A stretch of DNA of 44,101 nt from a virus: positions 1 to 44,101 of IMG/VR virus record IMGVR_UViG_3300050821_003083, one strand, 5' to 3'. Below, piece by piece: positions 25,155 to 31,964 of the stretch. Each line of letters begins with the position of its first letter. The stretch's first letter is position 1. A program made the position numbers and the translations under genes. Under the pieces are notes generated by a model, which was given only the letters and a program-made list of their open reading frames with translations, was not told the DNA's origin and did no database searches.

Positions 25155-25226
25155 CGCCGTTGCCAAGCGCCGCCTCGCCGGGCCACGCCAAGCATGGCTT
25201 CGCGATGCCTCGCCAAGCCTCGCCAT
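25126..25226. repeat. Composite element 5: 12-bp hairpin + (GCCNN)13
   Basis: GCGATGGCGGCC (25126-25137) pairs with GGCCGCCATCGC (25146-25157). Thirteen pentamers GCCNN follow in register from 25162 to 25226 and end at the stop codon of the HNH gene. The polarity is hairpin then GCC on the + strand, although the flanking genes run leftward, so here the GCC strand is antisense. No 17-nt motif is present. Confidence 0.7.
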
Positions 25227-25579
25227 CATCTCTCCGGTTCCTGCTGCTTGACACTGAACCGGCGAGCGATCTCTGTTGGTCCCTTGCCTACGACGCGGTG
25301 CTTAGCCCCCATGCGCTTCGACTTGGCGATCTCGAACACATCGCGCCTAGTCTTTTTGTCGTGACACTTCAGGCACAACAATTTTCCGTCCTCGGCGGTG
25401 AGCGGCGCGCGGTTGTCGTTGGCGGGCCGCACGCCCTCGGCGATGATGTGATCGACCTCGTAGTCGGCCCGCGACAGGCACTCGGCGCCGCACTGCTCGC
25501 ACCATATGCGCCCCTTCATGTCAGTGGCGCGGCGCTCGATGGCGCGCTTGCTGGCCGACGAGAACGAAATGCGGATCAC
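25226..25579 (-). CDS. HNH endonuclease
   Basis: 117 residues with a compact HNH/zinc fold: CEQC (C27, C30), YEVDHIIAEG (D43, H44), a conserved Asn in PANDNRAPL, and CLKCHDKKT (Cys pair plus His). The C-terminal tail is basic. It could be a homing or packaging-type nuclease; its place in the recombination operon suggests an accessory role or a selfish gene. The start overlaps the stop of the upstream gene by 4 nt. Confidence 0.83.
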   Translation of the reverse strand: MIRISFSSASKRAIERRATDMKGRIWCEQCGAECLSRADYEVDHIIAEGVRPANDNRAPLTAEDGKLLCLKCHDKKTRRDVFEIAKSKRMGAKHRVVGKGPTEIARRFSVKQQEPER

Positions 25580-26070
25580 GCCGCCCCCCTGAGCCGCTCA
25601 GGATCGACGCCGATCAATTGCGAGATCCAGCCCAGGATGTCGTCCTTGCTCCGTTGGAACTCGGCCTTGTCCATCCGGTCCTGGCCGTGCATGCGCTGGC
25701 TGCGCGCCCAGCGGACAGTGACCGTCGGGCCGCGCGTGACGACATGGCTGAACTCGTCCTTGCTGCGCGCGTAGGCGGCGACCCGCAGCGCCGCCGCCGC
25801 GTTGCCAGCCTCGACGATCATCTCGCGATACCAGCCGGTGGCGATCAGCGCCGCCTTGCGCAGGTGCTCCGCGCTGGGAAATTTCTCAACGAGGGCTTCG
25901 GGCAGATTGTCCCAGGCGTTGGCGACGAACGCGAACTCATGCCGGTGGCTGATCCAGCTCCTGTCGGACGCCTCTTCAAGCCAGTAATGGCGCCCCGGTT
26001 CGTAGGCCTTGGCTGCCGCCAGAGCCTTTGTCGGAACCATGACTTGGCCGTTCCACGTGAAACGCTGCAT
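25576..26070 (-). CDS. Conserved phage protein of unknown function
   Basis: 164 residues starting MQRFTWNGQVMVPTKA, with SHRHEFAFVANAWDNLPEALVEKFPSAEHLRKAALIATGWYREM in the middle. This pattern is familiar from phage recombination or replication clusters, where it is annotated only as hypothetical. It is helical and basic at the C-terminus. It lies directly downstream of the large pentamer array (element 6) and upstream of the HNH gene, with which it overlaps. Confidence 0.7.
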   Translation of the reverse strand: MQRFTWNGQVMVPTKALAAAKAYEPGRHYWLEEASDRSWISHRHEFAFVANAWDNLPEALVEKFPSAEHLRKAALIATGWYREMIVEAGNAAAALRVAAYARSKDEFSHVVTRGPTVTVRWARSQRMHGQDRMDKAEFQRSKDDILGWISQLIGVDPERLRGAA

Positions 26071-26075
26071 GGGCG

Positions 26076-26126
26076 CTACCTGGAGTTAACGGGTTTTGGC
26101 TGGTTGTTTTGGGTGGCGCGGCTCAT
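26076..26126 (-). CDS. Possible 16-residue leader ORF
   Basis: ATG at 26126 has GGAG at a good distance (GGAGAACCCC-ATG), and the frame encodes MSRATQNNQPKPVNSR before a stop six bases ahead of the next gene start. The ribosome site lies in the loop and the start codon in the arm of the hairpin at 26115-26153. It could be a leader peptide linking the repeat array to the downstream gene, or chance. Confidence 0.3.
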   Translation of the reverse strand: MSRATQNNQPKPVNSR

Positions 26127-26641
26127 GGGGTTCTCCGTTCCATGAGCCGCGCCCCTTGCCAGCATTGCCACGCCGGGCCTGACCTTTCCCGGCCGAGCCA
26201 CGCCAGCATTGCCCGGCCGCGCACAGCGGCGCCTCGCCAGGACAGGCTTCGCCCGTCCCGGCCTCGCCTCGCCAGCCGCGCCCCGCCGCGCCCCGCCGAG
26301 CCGTGCCCCGCCTTGCCTGGACCTGCCAGCCCAGCCGTGCCACGCCCGGCCCAGACGGGCCAAGCCAAGCCTGTGCATGGCCTAGCCTTGCCAGCCTCGA
26401 CAGGCCGCGCCGCGCTTCGCCTTGCCTCGCCTCGACAGACCAAGCCTCGCCTGTCCCGGCCTCGCCTAGCCACGCCAGCCCAGCCAAGCCATGCCAGCCG
26501 AGCCACGCCAAGCCGTGCCCGTCCCGGCCAGGCCTCGCCTGGACAAGCCGTGCCAAGCCCTTCCAGCCGCGCAGAGCCGAGCCGGGCCATGCCGGGCCTA
26601 GACAGGCCTCGCTTTGCCAAGCTCGCCTCATGGGCGAGCTT
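26115..26641. repeat. Composite element 6: giant (GCCNN)n array between two hairpins
   Basis: A 14-bp hairpin (26115-26128 with 26140-26153) opens the element. From about 26156 to 26618 the sequence reads as roughly 93 pentamers centred on GCC, with only occasional 1-nt register slips. It closes with AAGCTCGCC/GGCGAGCTT (26619-26641), whose 5-nt loop contains the stop codon of the upstream leftward gene. Open frames through it encode only Arg/Ala/Gly/Leu pentapeptide repeats, the expected by-product of a 5-nt period, and are not genes. The GCC strand is antisense to the flanking genes. Confidence 0.85.
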
Positions 26642-27128
26642 CATCCCCGCCGCGAGGCCTTGTGACCCTGCGGCGAAGCTCGCGCCGAGCTGGTTCGATC
26701 AGCTCGACGATCTCTCGCAGCTCACGATAACGCTGCGTCCAACTGTCGAGGTCGCGCTGCGCTTGCGCCAGCAGACGCTCGCGCAGATCGGCGCTCGAAA
26801 GCACGTCCCTGAATGCCCGATAGCCGACGCCGTCGTCAGCTCGAATGCTCAGGAACGCGGGGCGATAGACCTCGTCGTCGTCGATGACGCGGATGCTGCG
26901 GATCAACGCTCGCGCCTGATCCGTCCGGTGCAGCTCGGCGGCTTTCTTGTCGTCCCATTCGAAATGCGGGTGCAGCACGCTCGCCGGGTCGCGAGCGCCT
27001 GCGACGACATCCTGCGGATGGAGAGAGCCGCCGCTCTTCACTCTGATCGCGTCGAGCGCCTCGCCGATCAGTTGCGGATCGGCGCGCACGCGCTCAGTGG
27101 CCGCGCCATCGAAAGCATACCGGGTCAT
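26628..27128 (-). CDS. Conserved phage protein near recombination genes
   Basis: 166 residues with the visible core DPASVLHPHFEWDDKKAAELHRTDQARALIRSIRV, then VYRPAFLSIRADDGVGYRAF, and a C-terminal coiled coil (ERLLAQAQRDLDSWTQRYRELREIVELI). This combination occurs in phage operons with ERF/exonuclease genes, but its role is unknown. GGAGG precedes ATG 27128. The stop codon sits in the loop of the hairpin that ends element 6. Confidence 0.7.
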   Translation of the reverse strand: MTRYAFDGAATERVRADPQLIGEALDAIRVKSGGSLHPQDVVAGARDPASVLHPHFEWDDKKAAELHRTDQARALIRSIRVIDDDEVYRPAFLSIRADDGVGYRAFRDVLSSADLRERLLAQAQRDLDSWTQRYRELREIVELIEPARRELRRRVTRPRGGDEARP

Positions 27129-27129
27129 G

Positions 27130-27900
27130 TTATTCCGCTGCCTCCAGCATCAGAGTTTCGGGATGGGGCATCGGCCCCTCGCCCTTTGAGAACTTCGTCC
27201 AGGCCTCTTCTTCCTCTGCGCTGGACAGATGGAACGAGCCGAACACGCCCCTCTTCTCGTTGCGCCAGTCGCACAAGCCGCACGCGCGCCCGGCCTCGTC
27301 GAACAGAAAGGCGAGCGCCTCGGCAGGCACCTGCGTCGGATTGAACCGGCCGGTGATCCTGGCCGCCCACGGGAAGAACTGGGCGCGGTAGGCGAGCGTC
27401 GAGGTCTTGTTCAGACCAGCGCCGACGCGCACCATGTCCTCGCGCATCTCTGGCTTGGCCCCATAGATGCGGGTCAGGGGCATGTCGCACACGGCGGTCT
27501 CAAGCGCGGGCCTCACCTTGTACATCGAACAATCGAGCCAGACGTTCGACAGGATCGATGTCTTGCTGATGCCCTTGTCCTGATGCGCCGCGCTCATCAG
27601 CGCGAGCTTGACCGCCGTCGTCGGGAACGCATAGACGCCGTCGCGGATCTCGTAGAGGCTGTTCCTGTAATCCTCGTCGGGATCGCGCGCTTGGCGACCG
27701 GCGGCCTTGACCGCCTTGACCTGCTTGCGCAGCATGTCGAGCCGCGCTTTTTCAGACCAACTATGCGTGATCAGCGGCGTGTCGCCGACGATCCACACAT
27801 CGAACCTGCTGAAGGTTTGCTTGCCCTCAAGCAGCGCCCGCAGACTGATGACGTTTTCTTTCTTCTCGGCGTCCGTTAGAATGGTTTTTTGCTTAGGCAT
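27130..27900 (-). CDS. Recombination-module protein of unknown function
   Basis: A 256-residue protein with conserved-looking segments FDVWIVGDTPLITHSWSEKAR, ARDPDEDYRNSLY, a YAFPTTAVKLALMSAAH stretch, DMPLTRIYGAKPEMREDMVRVGAG, AYRAQFFPWAARITGRFNP and CDWRNEKRGVFGSF. I recognise the pattern from phage genomes where it accompanies a YqaJ-type exonuclease, as here, but no biochemical function is known to me. A DNA-binding partner of the annealing system is a guess. The hairpin of element 7 lies just upstream of its start (ATG 27900). Confidence 0.7.
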   Translation of the reverse strand: MPKQKTILTDAEKKENVISLRALLEGKQTFSRFDVWIVGDTPLITHSWSEKARLDMLRKQVKAVKAAGRQARDPDEDYRNSLYEIRDGVYAFPTTAVKLALMSAAHQDKGISKTSILSNVWLDCSMYKVRPALETAVCDMPLTRIYGAKPEMREDMVRVGAGLNKTSTLAYRAQFFPWAARITGRFNPTQVPAEALAFLFDEAGRACGLCDWRNEKRGVFGSFHLSSAEEEEAWTKFSKGEGPMPHPETLMLEAAE

Positions 27901-27922
27901 TTGTGTCGTCCTTTCGTTGTTG

Positions 27923-28009
27923 AGAACCGGGGGCCTTGCACGCCCCCGGTTCTGTTTCTGAGCCAGCCGCGCCGCGCCCAGCCGATGCCGAGCCAAGCCG
28001 GGCCATGCC
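27923..28009. repeat. Composite element 7: 12-bp hairpin + pentamer tract
   Basis: AGAACCGGGGGC (27923-27934) pairs perfectly with GCCCCCGGTTCT (27942-27953). About ten NNGCC pentamers follow (27961-28009), ending four bases before the exonuclease stop codon. On the coding (minus) strand the order is gene stop, GGC tract, hairpin, next start. Polarity relative to the hairpin is the same as in all other copies. Confidence 0.7.
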
Positions 28010-28013
28010 TCCC

Positions 28014-28637
28014 TCACGCCGCCATTGCGTAGCGGCGTGCGAGCTGTTCGACCTTCCGGTCAACCTCCTTGATGAACGTCGAGATCTCGCGCTCCAGCTC
28101 GGCGATGAGCGTTTGGTCGCGCGGCACGCGCTTGACGAAGAGCTGCATCGCGCGCGGGAAGTCGGGATTGAAGCTTACGAAGTCGCACCAATCGCGGGCG
28201 GTGCAACCAAGTTGCCACATCATTTGAACGAGGTAGTCGTTGCTGATCGTCTCGTTGATCAGCAACTCGCCATGAGCCTTCTTTTCAGGGCATTTTAGCT
28301 CTACCAAGCCCTTCGCTCCGACAAATCCGTCGGGCGAGCAATGCGCGCCCTTGATTGTGGGATGCGGTACGATGCCCACTTCCAAGACCTCGACGCCCTT
28401 GATGATCGAGTACGTCAGGCGCCCGTCTGGCTCGCGCTCGGTCCCCTGGTTCATGGCGAAGCTCTTCGGGATCTCGAACGGCACGCCGGTCACGCGCTCG
28501 ATGACCTTCTCCCACAGGAGGCTCTCGCGATCCGCCGAATAGCCGCCCGACTTGATGCGCCTCACGACGCGCGGCGCGTCGGAAGCGCCAACCGAACCGC
28601 AGCGCGCTTGGCGCCACTCGTCAGTTCCTTGGAGCAT
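28014..28637 (-). CDS. YqaJ-type viral exonuclease
   Basis: A 207-residue PD-(D/E)XK nuclease of the YqaJ/lambda-exonuclease type. GSVGASDAPRVV near the start is followed by NQGTEREPDGRLTY, SPDG (101-104, with the metal-binding Asp 103), LVELKCP (Glu 113, Lys 115) and YLVQMMWQLG. It degrades one strand from a double-strand end and feeds the ERF annealing protein encoded just upstream (16-nt overlap). Together they form a two-component recombination system that can also circularise or concatemerise phage DNA. Confidence 0.88.
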   Translation of the reverse strand: MLQGTDEWRQARCGSVGASDAPRVVRRIKSGGYSADRESLLWEKVIERVTGVPFEIPKSFAMNQGTEREPDGRLTYSIIKGVEVLEVGIVPHPTIKGAHCSPDGFVGAKGLVELKCPEKKAHGELLINETISNDYLVQMMWQLGCTARDWCDFVSFNPDFPRAMQLFVKRVPRDQTLIAELEREISTFIKEVDRKVEQLARRYAMAA

Positions 28638-29436
28638 TGTCGTTCCCTGGCTTGCGCCTCTGTTCTGCCTTGGCGAGGTCGAGGACCTCCTTCGCGCGCG
28701 TCCACTGGTCGATGTTCATGTCGTCGATGTCGTCGACGCCGACGAGCCTGAGCAGCGTCGCCTCGCTGCGGCCGGTGTCGGTGATGAGCATGCGCAGCGT
28801 GGTGGCTTGCTCAGGGGTGATCCTGGGCGAGGTCCCGCCCGCGCCGTCGTCGTCGCGACCGGCGGCGAGGCCCAGCGCCTGCTTGAGCGTGGCGCGCTGC
28901 ATGAAGGTGATGGTCGAGGTGATCGCTTGGTTCGCGCTCTTCTGGCCGCTTGTGTCCTCGACGCCGTCCTGGGGGAACTCTTCGCTGTAGCCGTCGGCGT
29001 GGCTCAAGATGCACGTGACGGTGATCTTGGCGCCGTTCTGCGTCACGCGATGGGAGTAGCTCAAGCCGTGCTTGGCGAGGATCGGATCGACGACCTGAGT
29101 GATGTCGAACAGGTCCTCGTACTTGTACTTGGTGCGCCCGCGCCCATCCTTGTGGGCGTAGTCGACGAGGTGCGTCTTGAGGATCGGCGGCAGCTCGCCC
29201 TTCGCCTTGGCCTTCGCATCGAGGTAGGCGCGCTTGGCGGCGCGGTCCTCTTCGTCGTGCCGCGCCTTGAGCAGCCGGTCGAACACGTCAAGGTTGAGGT
29301 TGGGGTTGGTGGCGAGCCGCTCGATCACCGCGAGCAGGCCGCCGCCCTCAGAAGCCAAAGGGGGCAGAGGCTCCGAGGGCGGCGCAGCGGCCAACTGGTA
29401 AGGGACCTCGGCCGCTGGCTGGGTAGTATCGCTCAT
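28621..29436 (-). CDS. ERF-family single-strand annealing protein
   Basis: A 271-residue protein. The ERF domain covers residues about 35-190, including AYLDAKAKAKGELPPILKTH, YKYEDLFDITQVVDPILAKHGLSYSH, a TVTCILSHADGYSEEF strand and the Gln/Ala-rich NQAITSTITFMQRATLKQALGLA motif. The C-terminus is acidic and Pro/Asn-rich. It pairs complementary single strands made by the neighbouring exonuclease. ATG 29436 is preferred because AGGA lies at a proper distance; ATG 29445, three codons upstream, is the alternative. It is the first gene of the leftward operon facing the operator cluster. Confidence 0.9.
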   Translation of the reverse strand: MSDTTQPAAEVPYQLAAAPPSEPLPPLASEGGGLLAVIERLATNPNLNLDVFDRLLKARHDEEDRAAKRAYLDAKAKAKGELPPILKTHLVDYAHKDGRGRTKYKYEDLFDITQVVDPILAKHGLSYSHRVTQNGAKITVTCILSHADGYSEEFPQDGVEDTSGQKSANQAITSTITFMQRATLKQALGLAAGRDDDGAGGTSPRITPEQATTLRMLITDTGRSEATLLRLVGVDDIDDMNIDQWTRAKEVLDLAKAEQRRKPGNDNAPRN

Positions 29437-29686
29437 CTGATCCATCCTGCAAAGACCATAGGTTGTCCCCGCGCCATCAAGCCGTCAACGTTTAACAGGC
29501 CCTTTCTCCACAAGTATTCGCACGATGTGTTAAACGTTTAACAGGTTGTTAGACGTTTAACATGGTTGTTAGACGTCTAACACCTTGCAGTGTGCGTATG
29601 ATGTTGGCCCAAAAGCATAACGTTACCTTGTGGACGGCGCGAATAGTGGCTTGACGAAAGAATAGGCCAGGCGCAATTCTACTCCG
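29437..29686. promoter_or_regulatory. Divergent control region
   Basis: 250 nt between the leftward recombination operon and the rightward Xre gene. It holds four TGTTARACGTYTAACA-type sites. On the minus strand TTGACG overlaps the outermost site (29482-29497), and on the + strand TTGACG at 29651-29656 with AATTCT 18 bases later could serve the Xre gene. The promoters are tentative; the operators are clear. Confidence 0.6.
29482..29582. promoter_or_regulatory. Four-site palindromic operator cluster
   Basis: TGTTAAACGTTTAACA (29528-29543), TGTTAGACGTTTAACA (29547-29562) and TGTTAGACGTCTAACA (29567-29582) are spaced 19 and 20 bp apart, centre to centre, close to two helical turns. A half-degenerate copy (CCGTCAACGTTTAACA) lies at 29482-29497. 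Two are perfect 16-bp palindromes, as expected for a dimeric repressor. The same sites recur at 38.3-38.8 kb. Confidence 0.8.
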
Positions 29687-29995
29687 ATGTCCCGACCGCA
29701 CAAACGCCCACCGTTACAGCCACCGCTCGTCGAGCTAATGCGCGTGCGTCGGGCGCTCTATCCCGGCATGATGCAGAAGGACTTCGCGGCGAAGCTCGGC
29801 ATCACCCGCTTGCACATGACCTCGGTTGAGATGGGGCGCCGCAGGCCCTCGCTCGATCTGACCTTGCGCTGGCTCGCGCTGCTCGCGCCTGACGCCCGCC
29901 TCGAAATGTTCGGCGGCCTGCCTGTGGTCGAGGAGCGGGTCCGCGCGCTGAGAAAACTTCAGGAAGTCTCACCGGAAATCTTCAAAGCAGCCTGA
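29687..29995 (+). CDS. Xre-family HTH regulator
   Basis: A 102-residue DNA-binding protein. An HTH occupies residues about 29-55 (QKDFAAKLGITRLHMTSVEMGRRRPSLDL), with the typical recognition-helix pattern and a following helix DLTLRWLALLAP. The C-terminal half is helical and may dimerise. It stands next to the palindromic operator cluster and divergent to the recombination operon, the expected place of a lysogeny repressor or Cro-like protein. No strong ribosome site is seen; translation may start near the transcript end. Confidence 0.8.
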   Translation: MSRPHKRPPLQPPLVELMRVRRALYPGMMQKDFAAKLGITRLHMTSVEMGRRRPSLDLTLRWLALLAPDARLEMFGGLPVVEERVRALRKLQEVSPEIFKAA

Positions 29996-30004
29996 GGGGT
30001 TGAG

Positions 30005-30373
30005 ATGGCGCGGCGTCGTCGAAATATTTTTGCGCCGCGCGAAGGCCTGATCCAGGCCGCCGTCATCGACCACTGGAAGGCCTTGGGCGTCCCCGGCTCC
30101 CTGGTCGCCGCCGTCCCCAACGCCAAGGCGCACGGCCAGCCTGGGCTGACGCGCGGCCTGTTCGACCTCGTCGTGATGTCGCCCAAGCTCGGCGACCTGA
30201 CCGGATGGCTCGAACTCAAGGCCGAGGACGGCGTGCTGTCGGACGCCCAGAAGCTATTCAAGCTCGTCATGATCGCGCGCGGCGTCCCCTACGCCGTCAC
30301 CTATGGCCGCGATCAGCCGATCCGCGTGCTTGAGGAATGGGGCGCCGTCAGAGCGCAAGCGAGGGCGGCATGA
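30005..30373 (+). CDS. VRR-NUC domain nuclease
   Basis: 122 residues with the compact VRR-NUC fold: an N-terminal AAVIDHWKALGVPGSLVAAVPN, then GLFDLVVMSP (the catalytic Asp), GWLELKAEDGVLSDAQKLF (the Glu-x-Lys of the PD-(D/E)XK core followed by the Gln) and a last strand YAVTYGRDQP. Stand-alone VRR-NUC proteins of phages are thought to act on recombination or replication intermediates such as Holliday junctions. Its stop overlaps the next start (ATGA). Confidence 0.87.
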   Translation: MARRRRNIFAPREGLIQAAVIDHWKALGVPGSLVAAVPNAKAHGQPGLTRGLFDLVVMSPKLGDLTGWLELKAEDGVLSDAQKLFKLVMIARGVPYAVTYGRDQPIRVLEEWGAVRAQARAA

Positions 30374-30834
30374 GCGACACGCGCGACAGCGAGCGCGTCA
30401 CCTTCAACGGCGATGGCAAGTTCGACTTCCAGCTCAACCGCGCGCTCGTCGACGAACACCAGCTCGCCCGCCTCCTGCTTGACGGCAAGTTTGAACACAA
30501 GTGCGAGCGCCACCAACCGTGGGATTACGGCAACATCTGCATCGAGACAGCCTGGAATGGCCGCCCATCAGGCGTCATGGCCACCGAAGCGGACGTCTGG
30601 GCGCAGGAGCTGAAGCATCGCGACCAAACCATCATGACCATGCTCTTTCCAGTCCCCGTGTTGCGCAGGCTCGCGCGCTATTTCGAGAACGATCCGGTCG
30701 CCCACAACCGCTTTCGAGGCGGCGATGGCGGCCTCTCCGAGGGCGTCCTATTGCCCATTGGCCCGCTGCGCCACTGGGGCAAGATCGCCCAGGAGATGGA
30801 GATGACGGACTTCGCGCGGGAAACGCTGAGATGA
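30370..30834 (+). CDS. Putative PD-(D/E)XK-like phage protein
   Basis: 154 residues. The segment FDFQLNRALVDEHQLARLLL, then FEHKCERHQ, GNICIETAWNGRPSGVMATEADVWA and MTMLFPVPVLRRLARYF suggests a restriction-endonuclease-like core, with a Glu-His-Lys and a later Glu in ICIE. I recognise it as a conserved hypothetical of rhizobial phages and mobile elements; nuclease function is an inference. It is coupled to the VRR-NUC gene. It is followed by composite element 8. Confidence 0.68.
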   Translation: MSDTRDSERVTFNGDGKFDFQLNRALVDEHQLARLLLDGKFEHKCERHQPWDYGNICIETAWNGRPSGVMATEADVWAQELKHRDQTIMTMLFPVPVLRRLARYFENDPVAHNRFRGGDGGLSEGVLLPIGPLRHWGKIAQEMEMTDFARETLR

Positions 30835-30854
30835 CCAGCGCAGCTCTGCTCGGA

Positions 30855-30980
30855 GAGGCATGGCTGTGCCCGGCACAGCGCAGCGCGGCCACGCGCGTCC
30901 ATGCGTGGCGAGGCTGGCAAAAAGGGAGGGTCTGAAGTAGCCCGAAACTAGGCGAGGCGTTTGGACGATCCTCGCCTAGT
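30855..30980. repeat. Composite element 8: (NNGGC)12 + 11-bp hairpin
   Basis: Twelve pentamers in register (30855-30914) are followed by a spacer and the perfect hairpin ACTAGGCGAGG/CCTCGCCTAGT (30947-30980). On the minus strand this is hairpin then GCC tract, the standard polarity, although flanking genes run rightward. A short frame from 30831 to 30935 overlaps the tract and encodes repeat-derived residues; I do not treat it as a gene. Confidence 0.65.
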
Positions 30981-31284
30981 CCCAGGTTGATGAGGATTTT
31001 GATCAGCTCCTCAGCCAGCCTTTAGCAGAAAATCATCACAACCCCAAGACGCAAGTTCTGGGGCGACGGGAAGCCGTGCGCGATGCTGCCGTGGTCGCGC
31101 ACGGAGATGAAGTAGTTCCTAACTTACAACCAGTGTTCCTTCAGTAAAGGGGAACGTTTAGGAGGTCTTTCCTTCTCGAATGCCCTAATCTTCTACTGAT
31201 GATCGTAGAGAGCCATCCCTAATGATTAGCCTTATAGTGCACTATACCGTTGCAAATTTGGGTGTGAAACGCGGAGGTTGTGGG
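30981..31284. other. Gene-free stretch with palindrome
   Basis: About 300 nt without a convincing gene. The last part is AT-richer than the surroundings and holds the perfect 14-bp palindrome TATAGTGCACTATA at 31233-31246, followed by a GGAGG and the next start. The palindrome is probably an operator or overlaps a -10 element. A minus-strand frame of about 26 codons near 31020-31100 is too short to judge. Confidence 0.5.
31233..31246. promoter_or_regulatory. Perfect 14-bp palindrome
   Basis: TATAGTGCACTATA lies 38 bp before the start at 31285. Its context GCCTTATAG...ACTATACCGTTGC resembles that of the palindrome at 37953-37970 (GCCTTATAG...ACCTATTGCG), which also precedes a small-gene start. 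It is a likely operator for a dimeric regulator. Confidence 0.55.
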
Positions 31285-31470
31285 ATGAATGAACAAGCAA
31301 GCTTCGACCTTCCGCTCCCGAAACATCGACGTAAGGGCGGTCCAGTGGCGACCGCGAAGAACGCTGCCTTAGAGGTCATGCGCGACGCTGCGGACATTCG
31401 CCAATGGACGGACGGACCTAGACCGGCGCCGTGGCGCATCTACCGGCTAGCTCAGGCTCTGTCGTCGTGA
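31285..31470 (+). CDS. 61-residue protein of unknown function
   Basis: Starts at ATG 31285 with GGAGG eight bases upstream. The product is polar and basic (FDLPLPKHRRKGGPVATAKNAALEVMRDAADIRQW) with no recognised domain. The stop overlaps the next start (TGATG). It may be an early accessory protein controlled by the palindrome at 31233. Confidence 0.6.
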   Translation: MNEQASFDLPLPKHRRKGGPVATAKNAALEVMRDAADIRQWTDGPRPAPWRIYRLAQALSS

Positions 31471-31766
31471 TGCAGCGCATCGACAAGGTCTTGCGGCGGA
31501 TGATCTTGGACGACATCGAGGCCGTCGCCTGCGTGGCCGAGGATTGCGGGCGGCTGGTTGGCGACGCGGCGTGCAAGCTGGATCTGGCGACGCTCGCGGT
31601 GCGGCTTATCCAACTCAGGCTCTGCTGCGTCGCGATGCTCAAAAACTACAACGACGTGGTGAAGCTGATGGAGGCGCGCGATGGTCAAGGAGTGGCCGCA
31701 GAAGCAGGACCATCGCACGGCGGTCGTGAGCATCAGCAGCTCACAGATGGAGACGCGCGAGGTTGA
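31470..31766 (+). CDS. Helical protein of unknown function
   Basis: 98 residues. Residues 1-70 are helical (RIDKVLRRMILDDIEAVACVAEDCGRLVGDAACKL, then LAVRLIQLRLCCVAMLKNYNDVVKLM) and look like a real domain. The last 28 residues are low-complexity and overlap the next gene, so the functional part is probably the first 70 residues. Translation is coupled to the previous gene. Confidence 0.6.
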   Translation: MQRIDKVLRRMILDDIEAVACVAEDCGRLVGDAACKLDLATLAVRLIQLRLCCVAMLKNYNDVVKLMEARDGQGVAAEAGPSHGGREHQQLTDGDARG

Positions 31767-31950
31767 CTTGAACCAGTTGCTCGCCTGCTGTCGGCGCGAG
31801 CTGGCGTTCCGGCAGCGTTGCTATCCGAAGTGGGTGGCTAAAGGCGCGTTATCGGAGAAGAAGGCCGAGAAGGAGCTGGAGCTGATGCGGGAGGTGGTCG
31901 AATTTTTGATCCACTGCACTTTTAAGGCGGTTGTTCGCCGTCCCGGTTAG
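31681..31950 (+). CDS. Small phage protein (LLACCRREL family)
   Basis: 89 residues from ATG 31681; an internal ATG at 31747 would reduce the overlap with the previous gene from 86 to 20 nt. The core DLNQLLACCRRELAFRQRCYPKWVAKGALSEKKAEKELELMREVV matches a small protein common in phages (CCRREL followed by YPxWVA and a helical KxxAxxEI-like segment), of unknown function. It is the last rightward gene before a convergent hairpin. Confidence 0.65.
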   Translation: MVKEWPQKQDHRTAVVSISSSQMETREVDLNQLLACCRRELAFRQRCYPKWVAKGALSEKKAEKELELMREVVEFLIHCTFKAVVRRPG

Positions 31951-31964
31951 CGTCTTGCTCCCTT

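Noticed and set aside
26086-27344. Several long frames (173-411 codons) on both strands over the pentamer array
   Set aside because: They encode only Arg/Ala/Gly/Leu/Trp/Pro pentapeptide repeats caused by the 5-nt period, and they continue into antisense of clear genes.
29459-29475. GGGGACAACCT before the ERF gene as another 17-nt motif copy
   Set aside because: Only the right half matches; the GTT arm is missing, so it was not counted.
30831-30935. 34-codon frame after the gene at 30370
   Set aside because: It lies over pentamer tract 8 and encodes repeat-derived residues; the ATGA overlap alone is insufficient.
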